Assembly (NCBI GenBank): GCA_024508675.1
Contig: JANINQ010000003.1
Location: 533,382 to 597,381, forward strand
From: Afipia sp.
Lineage (GTDB): Bacteria; Pseudomonadota; Alphaproteobacteria; Rhizobiales; Xanthobacteraceae
Reading direction: 5' to 3'
DNA length: 64,000 nucleotides
Shown: positions 32,045-42,817 of the stretch, one piece after another
Layout: each line of letters opens with the position of its first letter
How positions within the stretch are numbered: position 1 is the stretch's first letter
The notes under the pieces: model-generated
What the model was told of the DNA's origin: nothing
Database searches by the model: none
Seen by the model: the letters and a program-made list of their open reading frames with translations, nothing else
Made by a program: the position numbers and the translations under genes

Positions 32045-32194
32045 GCGCTAATCTCTCCCCCGATTAACCCTGCCAACGCTCCTGTTGAAAACAGGTTGGC
32101 GCAACTGCCGATGCAGGATTAGGCTCCCTGTCGGGGTCTACGTGGGCGTCCGACGTACCGGATGCGGGAGATTTTGCGTTCAGGGGTATTTGCG

Positions 32195-33178
32195 ATGCGT
32201 ATCAAGGCAACTGTTTTCGCCGCCGGCGCCATTTCGGTCTGCGCTTTCACCAGCGTTTGGTCGCAGGCTCTTATCCCGCAGCGCACCACCCCCCCACCTG
32301 CCCCGGCCGCCGCTCCGGCGCCAGCGCCCGCACCGGCTCCTGCCGCAGCAGCACCGCCGGCACCAGCGCCCGCTCCGACTGCCGTAAAAACCAACTGCGC
32401 CAACCCGAACGCGCTTGGCGTCGCACGCGTGGTTCAGATCGACACCACCGGCGGCCCCGGTTTCGGCTTCGAACATTTTAAACAGCTCGACTTCCTGCGC
32501 GACAAGGAAGTGGTGCTGACATTCGACGACGGCCCATGGCCGGTGAACACACCGTCAGTGCTGAAAACGCTCGCCGAGGAATGCACCAAGGCGATCTTCT
32601 TCCCGATCGGCAAACACGCCACCTACTATCCCGAAATCCTCAAGCACGTGGCCGCCGAAGGACACACCATCGGCTCGCATACCTGGTCGCATGCCAACCT
32701 CAACAACAAGAAGCTGACCGACGAACAGCGCAAGGACGAAATCGAAAAGGGATTCAGTGCCGTGAAATGGGCGCTGGGCGCTTCGCCCTCGCCGCTATTT
32801 CGGTTTCCCGCGCTCCAGCACCCGCCGACGATGGTGACGTATCTGGGCGAGCGCAACATCTCGATGTGGTCGTGCGACCTCGACTCCTTCGACTTCAAGT
32901 CGCGGACCGCGCAGAAGATCGTCGATACCGTGATGTCCAAGCTGGAGAAGAACGGCAAGGGCATCATCCTGATGCACGACTTCCAGAAGCATACCGCCGA
33001 GGCCCTGCCCGAAATCATGAAGCGGCTGAAGGCCGGCGGCTACAAGGTCGTGCAGGTGAAGGCCAAGGCACCGATGCAGACCATCGCGAAGTACGACGAG
33101 GAACTGGTCAAGGACGTGAAGCTTCCGACCGTCAGTTCGCGTCCGGTCAACAGCGTGGTCCAGACCATTTCCGAATAG
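32195..33178 (+). CDS. exported polysaccharide deacetylase (NodB domain)
   Basis: A 327-residue protein starting at ATG 32195 (MRIKATVFAAGAISVCAFTS), with a GGGG site eight bases before it. After the signal peptide comes a Pro/Ala repeat spacer (residues 32-62, PAPAPAP-like) that probably crosses or stands off the membrane. The NodB catalytic core: Asp111-Asp112 in 'LTFDDGPWP', His162 and His166 in 'SHTWSHANLN' (zinc ligands), 'LFRFPAL' and 'GIILMHDFQ' as motifs 3 and 5. It deacetylates an N- or O-acetylated glycan in the periplasm or cell wall; which one is unknown. Confidence 0.9.
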   Translation: MRIKATVFAAGAISVCAFTSVWSQALIPQRTTPPPAPAAAPAPAPAPAPAAAAPPAPAPAPTAVKTNCANPNALGVARVVQIDTTGGPGFGFEHFKQLDFLRDKEVVLTFDDGPWPVNTPSVLKTLAEECTKAIFFPIGKHATYYPEILKHVAAEGHTIGSHTWSHANLNNKKLTDEQRKDEIEKGFSAVKWALGASPSPLFRFPALQHPPTMVTYLGERNISMWSCDLDSFDFKSRTAQKIVDTVMSKLEKNGKGIILMHDFQKHTAEALPEIMKRLKAGGYKVVQVKAKAPMQTIAKYDEELVKDVKLPTVSSRPVNSVVQTISE

Positions 33179-33209
33179 CGACAAGCGCGCACTTGCGGTT
33201 ATCCCGGAA

Positions 33210-33773
33210 ATGGCTAAACCGCATCCCATGCGTATTGAAGGCTATGTGATCGTTTCCGCCGACGGCATGCTCGCAGATTCCAGCGGCGTCATGCCCGCTT
33301 CACTCAAGTTCGACGCCGACCAGCGGTTTTTCGAGTCCGCGCTCGATGACGCGGACCTGATCGTTCACGGCAGGAACTCGTTCGAGGACCAGCCGCGCTC
33401 ACCCGGGCGCACGCGCATCATCCTGACGCGCAGCGTTCCAGCCCTCGCCCGCGACCCGGACAATTCCAAATCGACGCTGTGGAATCCCGCAGGCGCGTCA
33501 TTCGAGGACGCGTGCCGGATGAGCGGCGTGACGGACGGCATCGCTGCGATCATCGGCGGCCCGGTCGTGTTCGAGATGTTCATGGATCGCTACGACACAT
33601 TCTGGCTGTCGCAGGCGCACGGCCTGACCATTCCGGGAGGCATGGGCGGCTTTCCGGGCGTGCCGCAGCGTTCGCCGCAGGATATTCTCGCCGCTCATGG
33701 TCTGAAGGCTGATGAAACGCGCACGCTCGATGCGGACAACCGCATCGATGTCACCGCGTGGCGGCGAAACTAA
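33210..33773 (+). CDS. RibD C-terminal / dihydrofolate-reductase-like protein
   Basis: A 187-residue protein of the DHFR-like fold. It begins 'GYVIVSADGMLAD' (the S-x-D-G strand-loop of RibD-C/DHFR) and shows 'DADLIVHGRNSFED', 'TRIILTRSV' and 'AAIIGGPVVFEMFMDRYDTFWLSQ' (GG loop that binds the nucleotide). Such stand-alone proteins reduce pterins or flavin precursors or are unassigned NADPH-dependent reductases. ATG 33210 is used; ATG 33228 is possible. Its stop overlaps the stop of the convergent doxX-like gene by four bases. Confidence 0.85.
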   Translation: MAKPHPMRIEGYVIVSADGMLADSSGVMPASLKFDADQRFFESALDDADLIVHGRNSFEDQPRSPGRTRIILTRSVPALARDPDNSKSTLWNPAGASFEDACRMSGVTDGIAAIIGGPVVFEMFMDRYDTFWLSQAHGLTIPGGMGGFPGVPQRSPQDILAAHGLKADETRTLDADNRIDVTAWRRN

Positions 33774-34225
33774 ACGCCCGTATATCGCCCGCTGTCTTCC
33801 ATCGTTACCGGACGCGGATAGCCTGCAATCACCAGAAGCCCGCCGATCAGCGACAGGTTTTTCAGGGCGTGGATCATGTTGTTGATCTTGTCCGCGCCGG
33901 TCATGTCCCAGAAATTGTGGAAGTAGAACGTCGCTATCGCCACGAACAGAACCAGCAGCCAGGCGAAGGTCCGCGTGCCGAAATTCAGGGCGATGAATAA
34001 ACCGCCGATCACTTCCAGCGCACCCGCGAGGATCGCCAGCAATTGCGCCGTCGGCATGCCCGTTACACCCTCAAGCTGGGCCGTGTAGGGCGTCAGCAAC
34101 GACGGAAGGACCACCTTGTCGGTAATCGCCTGCGTCGTCGAGGCGATGTCGAACAGTTTGGACGCGCCGGAAAATACGAACAGGACGACGAACAGAACGC
34201 GTCCGACCGTGACTATGGCTGGCAT
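33770..34225 (-). CDS. DoxX-family membrane protein
   Basis: A 151-residue protein with four transmembrane helices (about residues 7-22, 59-80, 86-103 and 120-134), 'GRVLFVVLFVFSGASKLFD' in the first and 'ILAGALEVIGGLFIAL' in the second, the pattern of the DoxX/SURF4-like family. Members act as membrane redox or thiol-related subunits but roles vary. It lies downstream of maeB on the same strand, 48 bp apart, so it may be cotranscribed with it. Confidence 0.88.
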   Translation of the reverse strand: MPAIVTVGRVLFVVLFVFSGASKLFDIASTTQAITDKVVLPSLLTPYTAQLEGVTGMPTAQLLAILAGALEVIGGLFIALNFGTRTFAWLLVLFVAIATFYFHNFWDMTGADKINNMIHALKNLSLIGGLLVIAGYPRPVTMEDSGRYTGV

Positions 34226-34273
34226 TTGCGGCCCCGTTAAATCCCCGAAAACAGGACTATACAGGAGTTCGCG

Positions 34274-36583
34274 TCAGCCGAACAGAGTTGGCTGTTGCCG
34301 CCCCGCCCGCTCCTGCGCCTCGACCGCGGCAACCGCCGTCATGTTGAGAATGCCGCGCGCCGTCACCGACGGGGTCAGGATATGCGCGGGACGCGCCGGC
34401 CCGATCAGGATCGGACCGACCGGCAGCGCATCGGCGAGCACCTTGATCATCTGATACGCGATATTCGCGGCATCGAGGTTCGGCATGATCAGGATGTTGG
34501 CCGAACCTTCGAGACGCGAATGCGGCAGAACGAGCTGGCGGGACAGCGCGGTCAGCGCGGAGTCGCCCTGCATTTCGCCATCGGCCTCGATCTCCGGATG
34601 GTCATTCACCAGAATCTCGGTCGCGCGGCGCATCTTCTGGGCCGATGCGGAATCGTAGCTGCCGAAATCCGAATGCGACAGGAACGCAACCTTGGGCTTG
34701 ATGCCGAAACGCTGCACATGGACCGCGGCGAGCGCTGCCATTTCCGCCAGTTCCTCTGCCGTCGGATTGGGCCGGATCTGGGTATCGGCAATGAAGTACG
34801 ATCCCTTGCTGGTGATCACCAGCGCCAGTGCCGAATAATCCGCAAGTCCCGGCGTGACACCAATGATCTCGCGGATACGTCGCAGGTGGCTCATGTAACG
34901 GCCATCGACGCCGCACAGCATGGCGTCGGCCTCGCCGCGCGCCACCGCCAGCGCAGCGATCACGGTCGCGTTGGTGCGCACCAGCGTCCGCGCGGCTTCC
35001 GGCGTGATGCCGTGACGACCGGCGAGATCGATATAGCTCTGCACATATGAGCGATAGCGCGGATCGTCCTCGGGATTGACCAGATCGAAATCGCTGCCCG
35101 GATTGATCGACAGGCCGAACCGCTTGATACGGGCGGCAACAACGGACGGACGCCCGACCAGAATGGGCCGCGCCAGTTTTTCCTCAAGCACCACCTGCAC
35201 CGCGCGCAGCACGCGCTCGTCTTCGCCTTCGGCGTAGATCACACGCACCGGCTGGGTCTTGGCTTTCGCGAACACCGGCTTCATCACAAGGCCAGAGCGG
35301 AAGGCGAAGCGGTCAAGCTGGCCAATATAGGCGTCGAAGTCGGTGATGGGCCGCGTCGCCACGCCGGAGTCCATGGCGGCTTTCGCCACGGCAGGCGCCA
35401 CGCGCAGGATCAGACGGGGATCGAACGGCGACGGGATCAGCGAGCCGGGACCAAAGCCCTGCGTCTCGCCGCCATCGAAACGCACCACCACATCCGACGG
35501 AGGATCGCGCGCAAGCTGCGCCAGCGCATCCACCGCCGCGCGTTTCATGTCCTCGTTGATCGCGGTTGCGCCGACATCGAGCGCGCCGCGGAAAATGAAC
35601 GGGAAGCAGAGGACGTTGTTGACCTGATTTGGAAAGTCGGAGCGACCGGTGCAGATCATCGCATCGGGGCGCACCTTGCGCGCCTCGTCCGGCATGATTT
35701 CCGGCGTCGGGTTGGCCAGCGCCATCACCAGCGGCTGATCCGCCATCTGCTTGACCATTTCCGGCTTCAGCACACCGCCCGCCGACACGCCGAGGAAAAT
35801 GTCCGCGCCGCCGATCACATCGCCCAGCGTGCGCTTGTCGGTCTTCTGCGCGTAGACCGCCTTCCACTTGTCCATCAGCGTATTACGGCCTTCATAGACA
35901 AGGCCGTCGATGTCGCAGACCCAGATGTTCTTGCGCTGCGCGCCGAGCGACACCAGAAGATTGAGACAGGCGATCGCAGCCGCGCCCGCGCCCGACGCCA
36001 CGATCTTGCAGTCTTCCAGCTTCTTGCCGTTGATGGTCAACGCGTTGCGGACCGCAGCGCAGACAATGATCGCGGTACCGTGCTGATCGTCGTGGAAGAC
36101 GGGAATCTTCATCCGCGCCTTGAGCTGCTCCTCGATCTCGAAGCACTCCGGACCCTTGATGTCTTCGAGGTTGATGCCGCCGAAGGTCGGCTCCAGCGCC
36201 GCCACCGTGTCCACCACGCGCGCAATGGTGTCCGCCGCGATTTCGATGTCGAACACATCGATGCCAGCGAACTTCTTGAACAGGACCGCCTTGCCTTCCA
36301 TCACCGGCTTGGATGCAAGCGGGCCGATGTTGCCGAGGCCGAGCACAGCAGTGCCGTTGCTGACGACGGCAACCAGATTGGAACGGATCGTGAGTTCGGC
36401 CGCCTGCTGCGGATCGGCCGCGATAGCTTCGCACGCCGCGGCAACGCCCGGCGAATAGGCCAGCGCGAGATCGCGCTGGTTCGCAAGCGGCTTGGTCGCC
36501 TGAATCTCGAGCTTACCGGGTCTGGGATTGCGGTGATACGACAACGCCGCAAGGCGCAGTTCTTCGGACAACGTCGACGCCAT
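34274..36583 (-). CDS. maeB: NADP-dependent malic enzyme
   Basis: A 769-residue MaeB with the normal alphaproteobacterial layout: an N-terminal malic domain and NAD(P) domain (residues 1 to about 430), fused to a phosphotransacetylase-like C-terminal domain (about 440-760). Landmarks: '[18 protein letters not shown]', '[20 protein letters not shown]' (malate/metal site), '[21 protein letters not shown]' (nucleotide loop), then '[19 protein letters not shown]' in the Pta part, which lacks proven transacetylase activity in relatives. It decarboxylates malate to pyruvate and makes NADPH. The start at ATG 36583 follows GGGAG; a longer frame upstream overlaps the end of aspS and is not coding. Confidence 0.96.
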   Translation of the reverse strand: MASTLSEELRLAALSYHRNPRPGKLEIQATKPLANQRDLALAYSPGVAAACEAIAADPQQAAELTIRSNLVAVVSNGTAVLGLGNIGPLASKPVMEGKAVLFKKFAGIDVFDIEIAADTIARVVDTVAALEPTFGGINLEDIKGPECFEIEEQLKARMKIPVFHDDQHGTAIIVCAAVRNALTINGKKLEDCKIVASGAGAAAIACLNLLVSLGAQRKNIWVCDIDGLVYEGRNTLMDKWKAVYAQKTDKRTLGDVIGGADIFLGVSAGGVLKPEMVKQMADQPLVMALANPTPEIMPDEARKVRPDAMICTGRSDFPNQVNNVLCFPFIFRGALDVGATAINEDMKRAAVDALAQLARDPPSDVVVRFDGGETQGFGPGSLIPSPFDPRLILRVAPAVAKAAMDSGVATRPITDFDAYIGQLDRFAFRSGLVMKPVFAKAKTQPVRVIYAEGEDERVLRAVQVVLEEKLARPILVGRPSVVAARIKRFGLSINPGSDFDLVNPEDDPRYRSYVQSYIDLAGRHGITPEAARTLVRTNATVIAALAVARGEADAMLCGVDGRYMSHLRRIREIIGVTPGLADYSALALVITSKGSYFIADTQIRPNPTAEELAEMAALAAVHVQRFGIKPKVAFLSHSDFGSYDSASAQKMRRATEILVNDHPEIEADGEMQGDSALTALSRQLVLPHSRLEGSANILIMPNLDAANIAYQMIKVLADALPVGPILIGPARPAHILTPSVTARGILNMTAVAAVEAQERAGRQQPTLFG

Positions 36584-36656
36584 ACCCACTCCCGATATCT
36601 TCTCAGTCCTGCCTTGCAGCGGACTGTTTAGTCCCGTCTTGCGACGGTTATGCGAT

Positions 36657-38429
36657 TCAGTTTTGCGGCAGATTGAGCCTGATATGAAGTTCGCGCAACT
36701 GCTTGAGCGAGACTTCCGATGGCGCGCCCATGAGCAAATCTTCGGCACGCTGGTTCATGGGGAACAGCGAGATTTCGCGCAGGTTGTTCGTACCGCAAAG
36801 CAACATAACGATACGATCGACGCCCGCAGCCATGCCGCCATGGGGCGGAGCACCGTACTGGAACGCACGGTACATGCCGCCAAAACGCTCAATGACCGTT
36901 TCCTCGCCATAGCCTGCAATCTCGAACGCCTTCACCATCGCCTGCGGGCGATGGTTGCGGATGCCGCCCGACGCGATCTCGTAGCCGTTGCAGGCGATGT
37001 CGTACTGGAACGCCTTGATGGTTAGCGGGTCCTGCGTCTCAAGCGCTTCGAGGCCGCCCTGCGGCATCGAGAACGGGTTGTGCGAGAAGTCGACCTTCTT
37101 GTCTTCCTCGTTGTATTCGTACATCGGGAAGTCGACGATCCAGGCGAGTTCGAACCGGTCCTTGTCGATCAGGTTGAGTTCTTCACCCAGCTTCGTGCGC
37201 GCGAGCCCTGCGAACTTCCAGAACTTCGACGGATCGCCAGCAACGAAGAATGCAGCATCGCCTTCCTTCAGGCCGAGCTGATCGCGGATCGCAGCGGTAC
37301 GTTCCGGTCCGATGTTGTTCGCAAGCGGGCCTGCACCCTCGCCACCCTCACGCCACATGATGTAGCCGAGGCCCGGCTGGCCTTCGCCCTGCGCCCACGA
37401 GTTCATGCGATCGCAGAACGCGCGTGAACCGCCGCCCGGTCCGGGGATCGCCCAGACCTGATTAGTTGCGTCTTCAAGCATGCGCGCGAACACCTTGAAG
37501 CCCGAACCGCGGAAATGTTCGGACACGTCCTGCATCACCAGCGGATTGCGAAGGTCCGGCTTGTCGGTGCCGTACTTGCGCAGGCTTTCAGCGAACGGAA
37601 TGCGCGGCCACTTCTTGGTCACCGGCTTGCCGTTCGCGAATTCCTCGAACACGCCGGTAATCACCGGCTCCATCGCAGCGAACACGTCTTCCTGCGTGAC
37701 GAAGCTCATCTCCAGATCGAGCTGGTAGAACTCGCCCGGCAGACGGTCTGCGCGCGGGTCTTCGTCGCGGAAGCATGGCGCGATCTGGAAGTAACGGTCG
37801 AAGCCTGACATCATCAGCAGTTGCTTATACTGCTGCGGCGCCTGCGGCAGTGCGTAGAACTTGCCAGGATGGATGCGCGACGGCACGAGGAAGTCGCGCG
37901 CACCTTCCGGCGACGACGCGGTGAGGATGGGCGTCTGGAATTCGAAGAATCCGGCCTTCTTCATCCGCAAGCGCATCGAGTCGACGATGGCACCGCGGGT
38001 CATGATGTTCTGATGCAGCTTCTCGCGGCGCAGGTCGAGGAAGCGATACTTGAGGCGGATTTCCTCGGGATATTCCTGATCGCCGAACACAGGCATCGGG
38101 AGTTCGCCCGCCTCGCCCAGTACCTCGATCTCGTTGATGAAGATTTCAACGGTGCCGGTCGGCAGTTCGGGATTGTCGGTGCCCTCGGGACGACGGCGCA
38201 CCTTGCCATCGATCTTCACCACCCACTCCGCGCGCAGCTTCTCGGCGAGGCCGAAGGCCTTCGAGTCCGGGTCCACTACACACTGGGTCATGCCGTAGTG
38301 ATCGCGCAGGTCGATAAACAGCAGACCGCCATGGTCGCGGATGCGGTGGCACCAGCCCGAGAGCCGGATTTCCTGGCCGATGTCGGCTTCGCGGAGCGCG
38401 CCGCAGGTGTGGGAACGATAACGATGCAT
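36657..38429 (-). CDS. aspS: aspartyl-tRNA synthetase (bacterial type)
   Basis: A 590-residue class II synthetase, the usual bacterial size. An N-terminal OB-fold (residues 1-110: 'VRLSGWC'-like '[23 protein letters not shown]') binds the anticodon. Motif 2 lies in '[32 protein letters not shown]'; motif 3 ends '[22 protein letters not shown]'. A GAD insertion domain lies between, as in all bacterial AspRS. If no asparaginyl synthetase exists, it would also charge tRNA-Asn, but this is not testable here. It is followed on the same strand by maeB 73 bp later. Confidence 0.97.
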   Translation of the reverse strand: MHRYRSHTCGALREADIGQEIRLSGWCHRIRDHGGLLFIDLRDHYGMTQCVVDPDSKAFGLAEKLRAEWVVKIDGKVRRRPEGTDNPELPTGTVEIFINEIEVLGEAGELPMPVFGDQEYPEEIRLKYRFLDLRREKLHQNIMTRGAIVDSMRLRMKKAGFFEFQTPILTASSPEGARDFLVPSRIHPGKFYALPQAPQQYKQLLMMSGFDRYFQIAPCFRDEDPRADRLPGEFYQLDLEMSFVTQEDVFAAMEPVITGVFEEFANGKPVTKKWPRIPFAESLRKYGTDKPDLRNPLVMQDVSEHFRGSGFKVFARMLEDATNQVWAIPGPGGGSRAFCDRMNSWAQGEGQPGLGYIMWREGGEGAGPLANNIGPERTAAIRDQLGLKEGDAAFFVAGDPSKFWKFAGLARTKLGEELNLIDKDRFELAWIVDFPMYEYNEEDKKVDFSHNPFSMPQGGLEALETQDPLTIKAFQYDIACNGYEIASGGIRNHRPQAMVKAFEIAGYGEETVIERFGGMYRAFQYGAPPHGGMAAGVDRIVMLLCGTNNLREISLFPMNQRAEDLLMGAPSEVSLKQLRELHIRLNLPQN

Positions 38430-38631
38430 GGAAATCCTGGAGATCGGCGGTCAGAGACAAGAATCAGGGGATATGCGCGCTGATAGGCGCGCGCAGGGTT
38501 TACCCGAGCGGAACGGGCGCGGCAACGGATGTACCGGTCTAAAACCGGAAAAACGGGAAAAATCTTAATAGAATCAATGAATCTGCCGCCGGACTGATGC
38601 AGCACACATCAATGACCCGCACGAATGAGGC

Positions 38632-39489
38632 TCAAGCCTCGTCCGTTCCACGCTCACCCTGCTGGATCACGATGGTCGGGACGCCGAATGTCCCGGTCCG
38701 GACCGTAAAGACCCGGGTGCCGGGCTTGCGGCCCTCACGCACCTCGGAGACTTCCAGACCGGCCTCCTGAAGCCGCTTGCGTGTCGCCTCGACGTCCGCG
38801 ACGCGCCACGACACGCCGTAAATCTTGTCAGGGCCGTCGCCCCTGCCGTCCTTGAGGCGATGGATGATCTCGAACACCAGCCCGCCGGTCCGGAAGAACA
38901 GGAAGCGCGTGCCTATTGCGGGAATGGTCCGGTCCAGCTTCATGTCGAGGCCGAGACGCGCACCATAGAGTGCCGCCGTCCGGTCCGGATCGGGCGTCGC
39001 GATCACGAGATGATCGAGTAGAGAGACCGCTGCGGACGCGGTCTCCTTCGAGCGCGCGAGCTTCTCGTTGCGCTGGAGAAAGAACAGCCGGATGCCGTGG
39101 GTGAACTCCGCAGACGCGCGGGTGCGTTTCCATGTCATCGTCTGCCCGGATGTGAGATCGGTGCTGGTGCCCTCGCTAATGTCTTCCGGAGCAAGACCAA
39201 GCCGCGTGAGGCGGTGATGCGCTTTGGCGATGTGATCGACCACGAATGCGAGACTGACGAGCCCCTCGCCCTGCTTGTCCAGCGCGGCGCGCACGCGATC
39301 AGCAGCCTCACCTTCACCCGCAGGAGCCATGAGTTCGAGCGATGTGTTGTCGAGCGCGAAGATCGCGCTCGCGGCGCCATTGCTGTTCGCGCGCCAGGCC
39401 GGTGCGCGACCGAGCAGCGTCTGATAGCCGGCAACGCCGGCTTCGATGTCGCGAACCAGAACGACGGCGTGATCAAGTCCAGTAATCAT
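38632..39489 (-). CDS. VOC/glyoxalase-like protein (two-domain)
   Basis: A 285-residue protein of the vicinal oxygen chelate fold. The first half 'GLDHAVVLVRDIEAGVAGYQTLLGRAPAW' is a glyoxalase-like domain, and the second begins 'LLDHLVIATPDPDRTAALYGARLGLDMKL'; together they look like one full pair of beta-alpha-beta3 units. Potential metal ligands are His6, His-containing 'LDHLVI' and a Glu in the second half ('LVFEIIHRL'). The enzymatic activity (lyase, dioxygenase, epimerase) cannot be assigned. It lies upstream of aspS on the same strand. Confidence 0.88.
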   Translation of the reverse strand: MITGLDHAVVLVRDIEAGVAGYQTLLGRAPAWRANSNGAASAIFALDNTSLELMAPAGEGEAADRVRAALDKQGEGLVSLAFVVDHIAKAHHRLTRLGLAPEDISEGTSTDLTSGQTMTWKRTRASAEFTHGIRLFFLQRNEKLARSKETASAAVSLLDHLVIATPDPDRTAALYGARLGLDMKLDRTIPAIGTRFLFFRTGGLVFEIIHRLKDGRGDGPDKIYGVSWRVADVEATRKRLQEAGLEVSEVREGRKPGTRVFTVRTGTFGVPTIVIQQGERGTDEA

Positions 39490-39600
39490 GATGGTGACAA
39501 AGCTCGTCTGTGGAGCCGCACCTAATCACGCCGCCGCGCGCAATGCAGCCCCAATCACCCGCCGCATGGCTCCGTTGATTTCACTTTGCGGAATACAGTT

Positions 39601-39864
39601 TCAGCGATCCTGACGGCAGCGCCACTCGCGCTTGCCCTTCACCTTGATGCGCTCGTCGGGACGGCAATTCTCGGACAGGTCGATGTCCTGAAATGTCCGG
39701 GCCTTCACATCGACATTGATCGTGGCATTGAGGTTGACGTGGGGCCGGATCGGAATGTGTGTGCCGCCGGTGTGGATATTGAGATTGTTCGCCAGCGCCA
39801 TGCCGGGAATCAGCATGGCTGCGAAAAAAGCTGCCCCGGCACCCATGAAATGTTTTCCGGCCAT
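39601..39864 (-). CDS. small exported protein (87 aa), unknown
   Basis: Signal peptide MAGKHFMGAGAAFFAAMLIPGMALA; the mature part starts with short beta-type stretches rich in His, Ile, Asn and Thr ('NLNIHTGGTHIPIRPHVNLNATINVDV') and ends with a basic segment holding two cysteines ('ENCRPDERIKVKGKREWRCRQDR'). No family is recognised. It lies between the VOC gene and the divergent rnd. In the rnd-side spacer the word AATTGTCCCC occurs twice, 12 bases apart, at about 39952-39973. Confidence 0.65.
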   Translation of the reverse strand: MAGKHFMGAGAAFFAAMLIPGMALANNLNIHTGGTHIPIRPHVNLNATINVDVKARTFQDIDLSENCRPDERIKVKGKREWRCRQDR

Positions 39865-40050
39865 GGCCGTCAGTCCTTCCAGCCTGAATAGTGCATTGCG
39901 ACAATAACCGGTTGGTCGCGCGCCCCTCTGCGCCGGTTCAGACGAGGCTCAAAATTGTCCCCTGAATTGTCCCCGCCATGACCTGTGAGCTTGCCCGATG
40001 GGCCGATTTTCGCATGGAAAATTCCGGCCAAGGCGTTCATAACCCCCTGC

Positions 40051-41199
40051 ATGGAAATGATCACCACCACTGACGAACTCACCTCCGTCTGCAATCGCCT
40101 CGCCAAACACCGCGTCATCACCGTTGATACCGAGTTTTTGCGCGAAACCACCTACTACCCGCTGCTCTGCGTCGTGCAGATGGCGAGCGCGGATGAGGCC
40201 GTCGTGATCGACGCGCTCGCGGAAGGCATCGACCTCAAGCCGTTCTTCGACCTGATGGCCAACGAGAGCGTGTTGAAAGTGTTCCACGCCGCACGGCAGG
40301 ACATTGAAATCATCTTCCATCGCGCCAGCATCATTCCGCATCCGGTGTTCGATACACAGGTCGCAGCCATGGTGCTCGGCTATGGCGATTCGATTGCCTA
40401 CGATCAGCTTGTCGAACGCATCACCGGCCATCGTCCCGATAAAACCCATCGTTTCACCGACTGGTCGAACCGCCCGCTGTCGCAGGACCAGATCACCTAC
40501 GCCGTCGCCGACGTCACGCATCTGCGCGATGTGTTCGCCGCGCTTGACGCCGATCTCAAGAAGCGTGGCCGCAGCGAGTGGGTCAGCGAGGAGATGGATA
40601 TTCTCACCTCGCCCAGGACCTACGATGTCCATCCCGAGCGGGCATGGGAGCGGCTCAAGACCCGTGTCCGCAAGCCGAAGGATCTCGCCGTGCTGATGGA
40701 AGTCGCCGCATGGCGCGAGCAGGAAGCGCAGAGCCGCGACGTGCCGCGCTCGCGCGTACTGAAGGACGACGCCATCGGCGATATTGCGACCCATGCCCCG
40801 ACCTCGCTGGAGCGGCTCGCGGGCCTGCGCTCGCTGCCGAAGGGATTCGACAAGTCGAAATGGGGTCAGGACATTGTCGCCGCGGTGAAGCGCGGCATCG
40901 CGAGGGATCTGACCAAGCTGCCCAAGCTCGACAAGTCGCGCGGCAATACCAATGGCGGCGCGACGGTTGAACTATTGAAAGTTCTGTTGCGCATGACCTC
41001 GGAGCGTCATGCCGTCGCCAGCAAGGTGATCGCGACCGTCGATGATCTCGAGCAGATTGCTCTCGACGACAACGCCGACGTCGCCGCGCTGCATGGCTGG
41101 CGGCGCGAGCTGTTCGGCGAAGCCGCTCTGTCGCTCAAGAAGGGCCGCCTTGCGCTTGCCATCGACAAGGGCCGCGTCGTGCGGGTCGATCGCGAATAG
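40051..41199 (+). CDS. rnd: ribonuclease D
   Basis: A 382-residue DEDDy 3'-5' exoribonuclease that trims tRNA and other small RNA 3' ends. Exo motifs: I '[14 protein letters not shown]' (Asp, Glu), II '[12 protein letters not shown]' (Asp) and III '[11 protein letters not shown]' (Tyr, Asp). An HRDC domain follows ('[33 protein letters not shown]') and a second HRDC-like part lies at the C-end. Two start candidates (ATG 40051 and 40057, both MEMITTT region) exist; the first is used. It precedes a GNAT gene by 22 bp on the same strand. Confidence 0.96.
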   Translation: MEMITTTDELTSVCNRLAKHRVITVDTEFLRETTYYPLLCVVQMASADEAVVIDALAEGIDLKPFFDLMANESVLKVFHAARQDIEIIFHRASIIPHPVFDTQVAAMVLGYGDSIAYDQLVERITGHRPDKTHRFTDWSNRPLSQDQITYAVADVTHLRDVFAALDADLKKRGRSEWVSEEMDILTSPRTYDVHPERAWERLKTRVRKPKDLAVLMEVAAWREQEAQSRDVPRSRVLKDDAIGDIATHAPTSLERLAGLRSLPKGFDKSKWGQDIVAAVKRGIARDLTKLPKLDKSRGNTNGGATVELLKVLLRMTSERHAVASKVIATVDDLEQIALDDNADVAALHGWRRELFGEAALSLKKGRLALAIDKGRVVRVDRE

Positions 41200-41220
41200 C
41201 ACCTGTCAGGGAGTTGCCAC

Positions 41221-42117
41221 ATGCCTGTTGTGTATCGTCCCGCACGCGAAGATGAGCTGGAACGGGCCGAGCAACTCGTCGTTCAAAGCATCAACGATCT
41301 CACCCAGCGCCACGGCTTCGGGAAAATGGCGTCGCTGCGCCCGGCGCATTTCCAGCAGTTCTCCCTGCGGGATGATCCGGAAGGCCTCTGGATTGCCGAG
41401 GACAATGGCGAAATTCTCGGCTTCGCGTTCAGCTGGGTCTGCGGCGACCTGTGGTTCCTCGCGGAACTGTTCGTGGCCCCCGGTCAACAGGGCCGCGGCA
41501 TCGGCAATGAACTTCTGGCGCGAACCCTGGCGCATGCCGGGAAAAACAAGGCCGCGCACAAGGCTCTGATCACCTTCGCTTTCAACACCGTCTCACAGGG
41601 CCTCTACATCCAGCACGGACTGCTTCCGAGGCTTCCGCTGTCTTTCTTCAAAGTCCCGCGTGACGCCCTGCAGGCTCGTTTGCAGAAGTCGCAAATTCGC
41701 CACGCCTCGCTGGAGGCAACCGACCTGCAACGTCTGTCAGACATCGATGCGCACGCGCTGGGCATATCGCGGGAAAAGCACCATCGCTATCTCATGAGCG
41801 ACGCCGGAATGAAGGGATTCCTCTTGCGCTCGGGCGATGAGCGCATCGGTTATGTCTACGTCAATCCTGACGGCCATATCGGCCCCCTCGCCGTCACACG
41901 CCCCGATGCGATGGGACAAGCATTCCAGGCCGCGCTGAAACTCGCCGCGGAACAAGGCGCGGCTCAGGTGACGGCGTTTATTCCCGGCACAAGCGATGCC
42001 GCGCTCAAGGCCGCGGTCGATCACGGAATGCGGATCACTTTCCCGATGCTGCTGATGTCATCCAACGACTTCGGAGACTGGAATTGCTACCTGCCGCGCA
42101 ATCCGGGATTCATGTAA
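41221..42117 (+). CDS. GNAT-family acetyltransferase (two domains)
   Basis: A 298-residue protein. The first half has the acetyl-CoA pyrophosphate loop 'LFVAPGQQGRGIGNELLARTLAHA' (R/Q-x-x-G-x-G/A) and strand 'LWIAEDNGEILGFAFSWV'. The second half (about 165-298) is a weaker GNAT-like repeat without the loop. The double arrangement resembles tandem GNAT proteins in which only one half is active. It lies 22 bp after rnd, so cotranscription is probable. Substrate unknown. Confidence 0.85.
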   Translation: MPVVYRPAREDELERAEQLVVQSINDLTQRHGFGKMASLRPAHFQQFSLRDDPEGLWIAEDNGEILGFAFSWVCGDLWFLAELFVAPGQQGRGIGNELLARTLAHAGKNKAAHKALITFAFNTVSQGLYIQHGLLPRLPLSFFKVPRDALQARLQKSQIRHASLEATDLQRLSDIDAHALGISREKHHRYLMSDAGMKGFLLRSGDERIGYVYVNPDGHIGPLAVTRPDAMGQAFQAALKLAAEQGAAQVTAFIPGTSDAALKAAVDHGMRITFPMLLMSSNDFGDWNCYLPRNPGFM

Positions 42118-42126
42118 TCGCAACAG

Positions 42127-42780
42127 CTAGCGCGTCTTCCGAAACGTCAGATTGATGCGCTGATTGCCGAGAAGCAGATGATCTCCGTCCGCGAGCGGCA
42201 TCACGCCATGATAGGCCAGCCGCGCCGGACCGCCCCAGACCACGACGTCGCCATGGGCAAGCCTGTAACGCGTTGTCTTGTCATTGCGGTTCAGTCCGCC
42301 GAACAGGAATGTCGCCGGCAATCCCAATGACACCGACACGATCGGCGCATTGAAATCCAGTTCATCCTTGTCCTGATGCAGCGACAATTTCGCGCCGGGC
42401 TCATAGCGATTGATGAGGCAGGCATCGGGACGGAAATCCGCAAAGCCCGCCTTGTCCGCCGCACGCAGCGCCAGATCGGCGAATGTCTCCGGCATTGGCG
42501 GCCACGGATTTCCGCTGCCGGGATCGATCGGATCGTAGCGATAGCCGGTACGGTCACTGACCCACCCCACCCGTCCACAATTGGTCATCGCCACCGACAT
42601 GAGATGACCGCCGGGCGTAATGAGGTGACGGAACGGCGCCCGTGCGATGATCGCCGTCACGGCCTCGATCAGCGCCGTTTCAATTGTCCGTGCAAATCCC
42701 GAGAGCAGCATCGCGCCGGGTGCTAGCTGCACATCGCGCGGCTCGCTCTCTACAATGCTGTCGAACATATCCATCGGCAT
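42127..42780 (-). CDS. alkB: AlkB DNA/RNA dealkylase
   Basis: A 217-residue Fe(II)/2-oxoglutarate dioxygenase that removes methyl groups from 1-meA and 3-meC in DNA and RNA. Iron ligands are His135 and Asp137 in 'KLSLHQDKDELD' and His191 in 'ARLAYHGVMPL'; the 2OG-binding arginines are Arg208 and Arg214 in the 'RINLTFRKTR' end; 'HGDVVVWGG' is a hallmark. Identity to the Escherichia coli type is evident by eye along the core. Immediately upstream on the same strand is another 2OG oxygenase, 38 bp away. Confidence 0.96.
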   Translation of the reverse strand: MPMDMFDSIVESEPRDVQLAPGAMLLSGFARTIETALIEAVTAIIARAPFRHLITPGGHLMSVAMTNCGRVGWVSDRTGYRYDPIDPGSGNPWPPMPETFADLALRAADKAGFADFRPDACLINRYEPGAKLSLHQDKDELDFNAPIVSVSLGLPATFLFGGLNRNDKTTRYRLAHGDVVVWGGPARLAYHGVMPLADGDHLLLGNQRINLTFRKTR

Positions 42781-42817
42781 GATTCCCGGCTGGACGCGAC
42801 CTTACGCCGGGACCGCA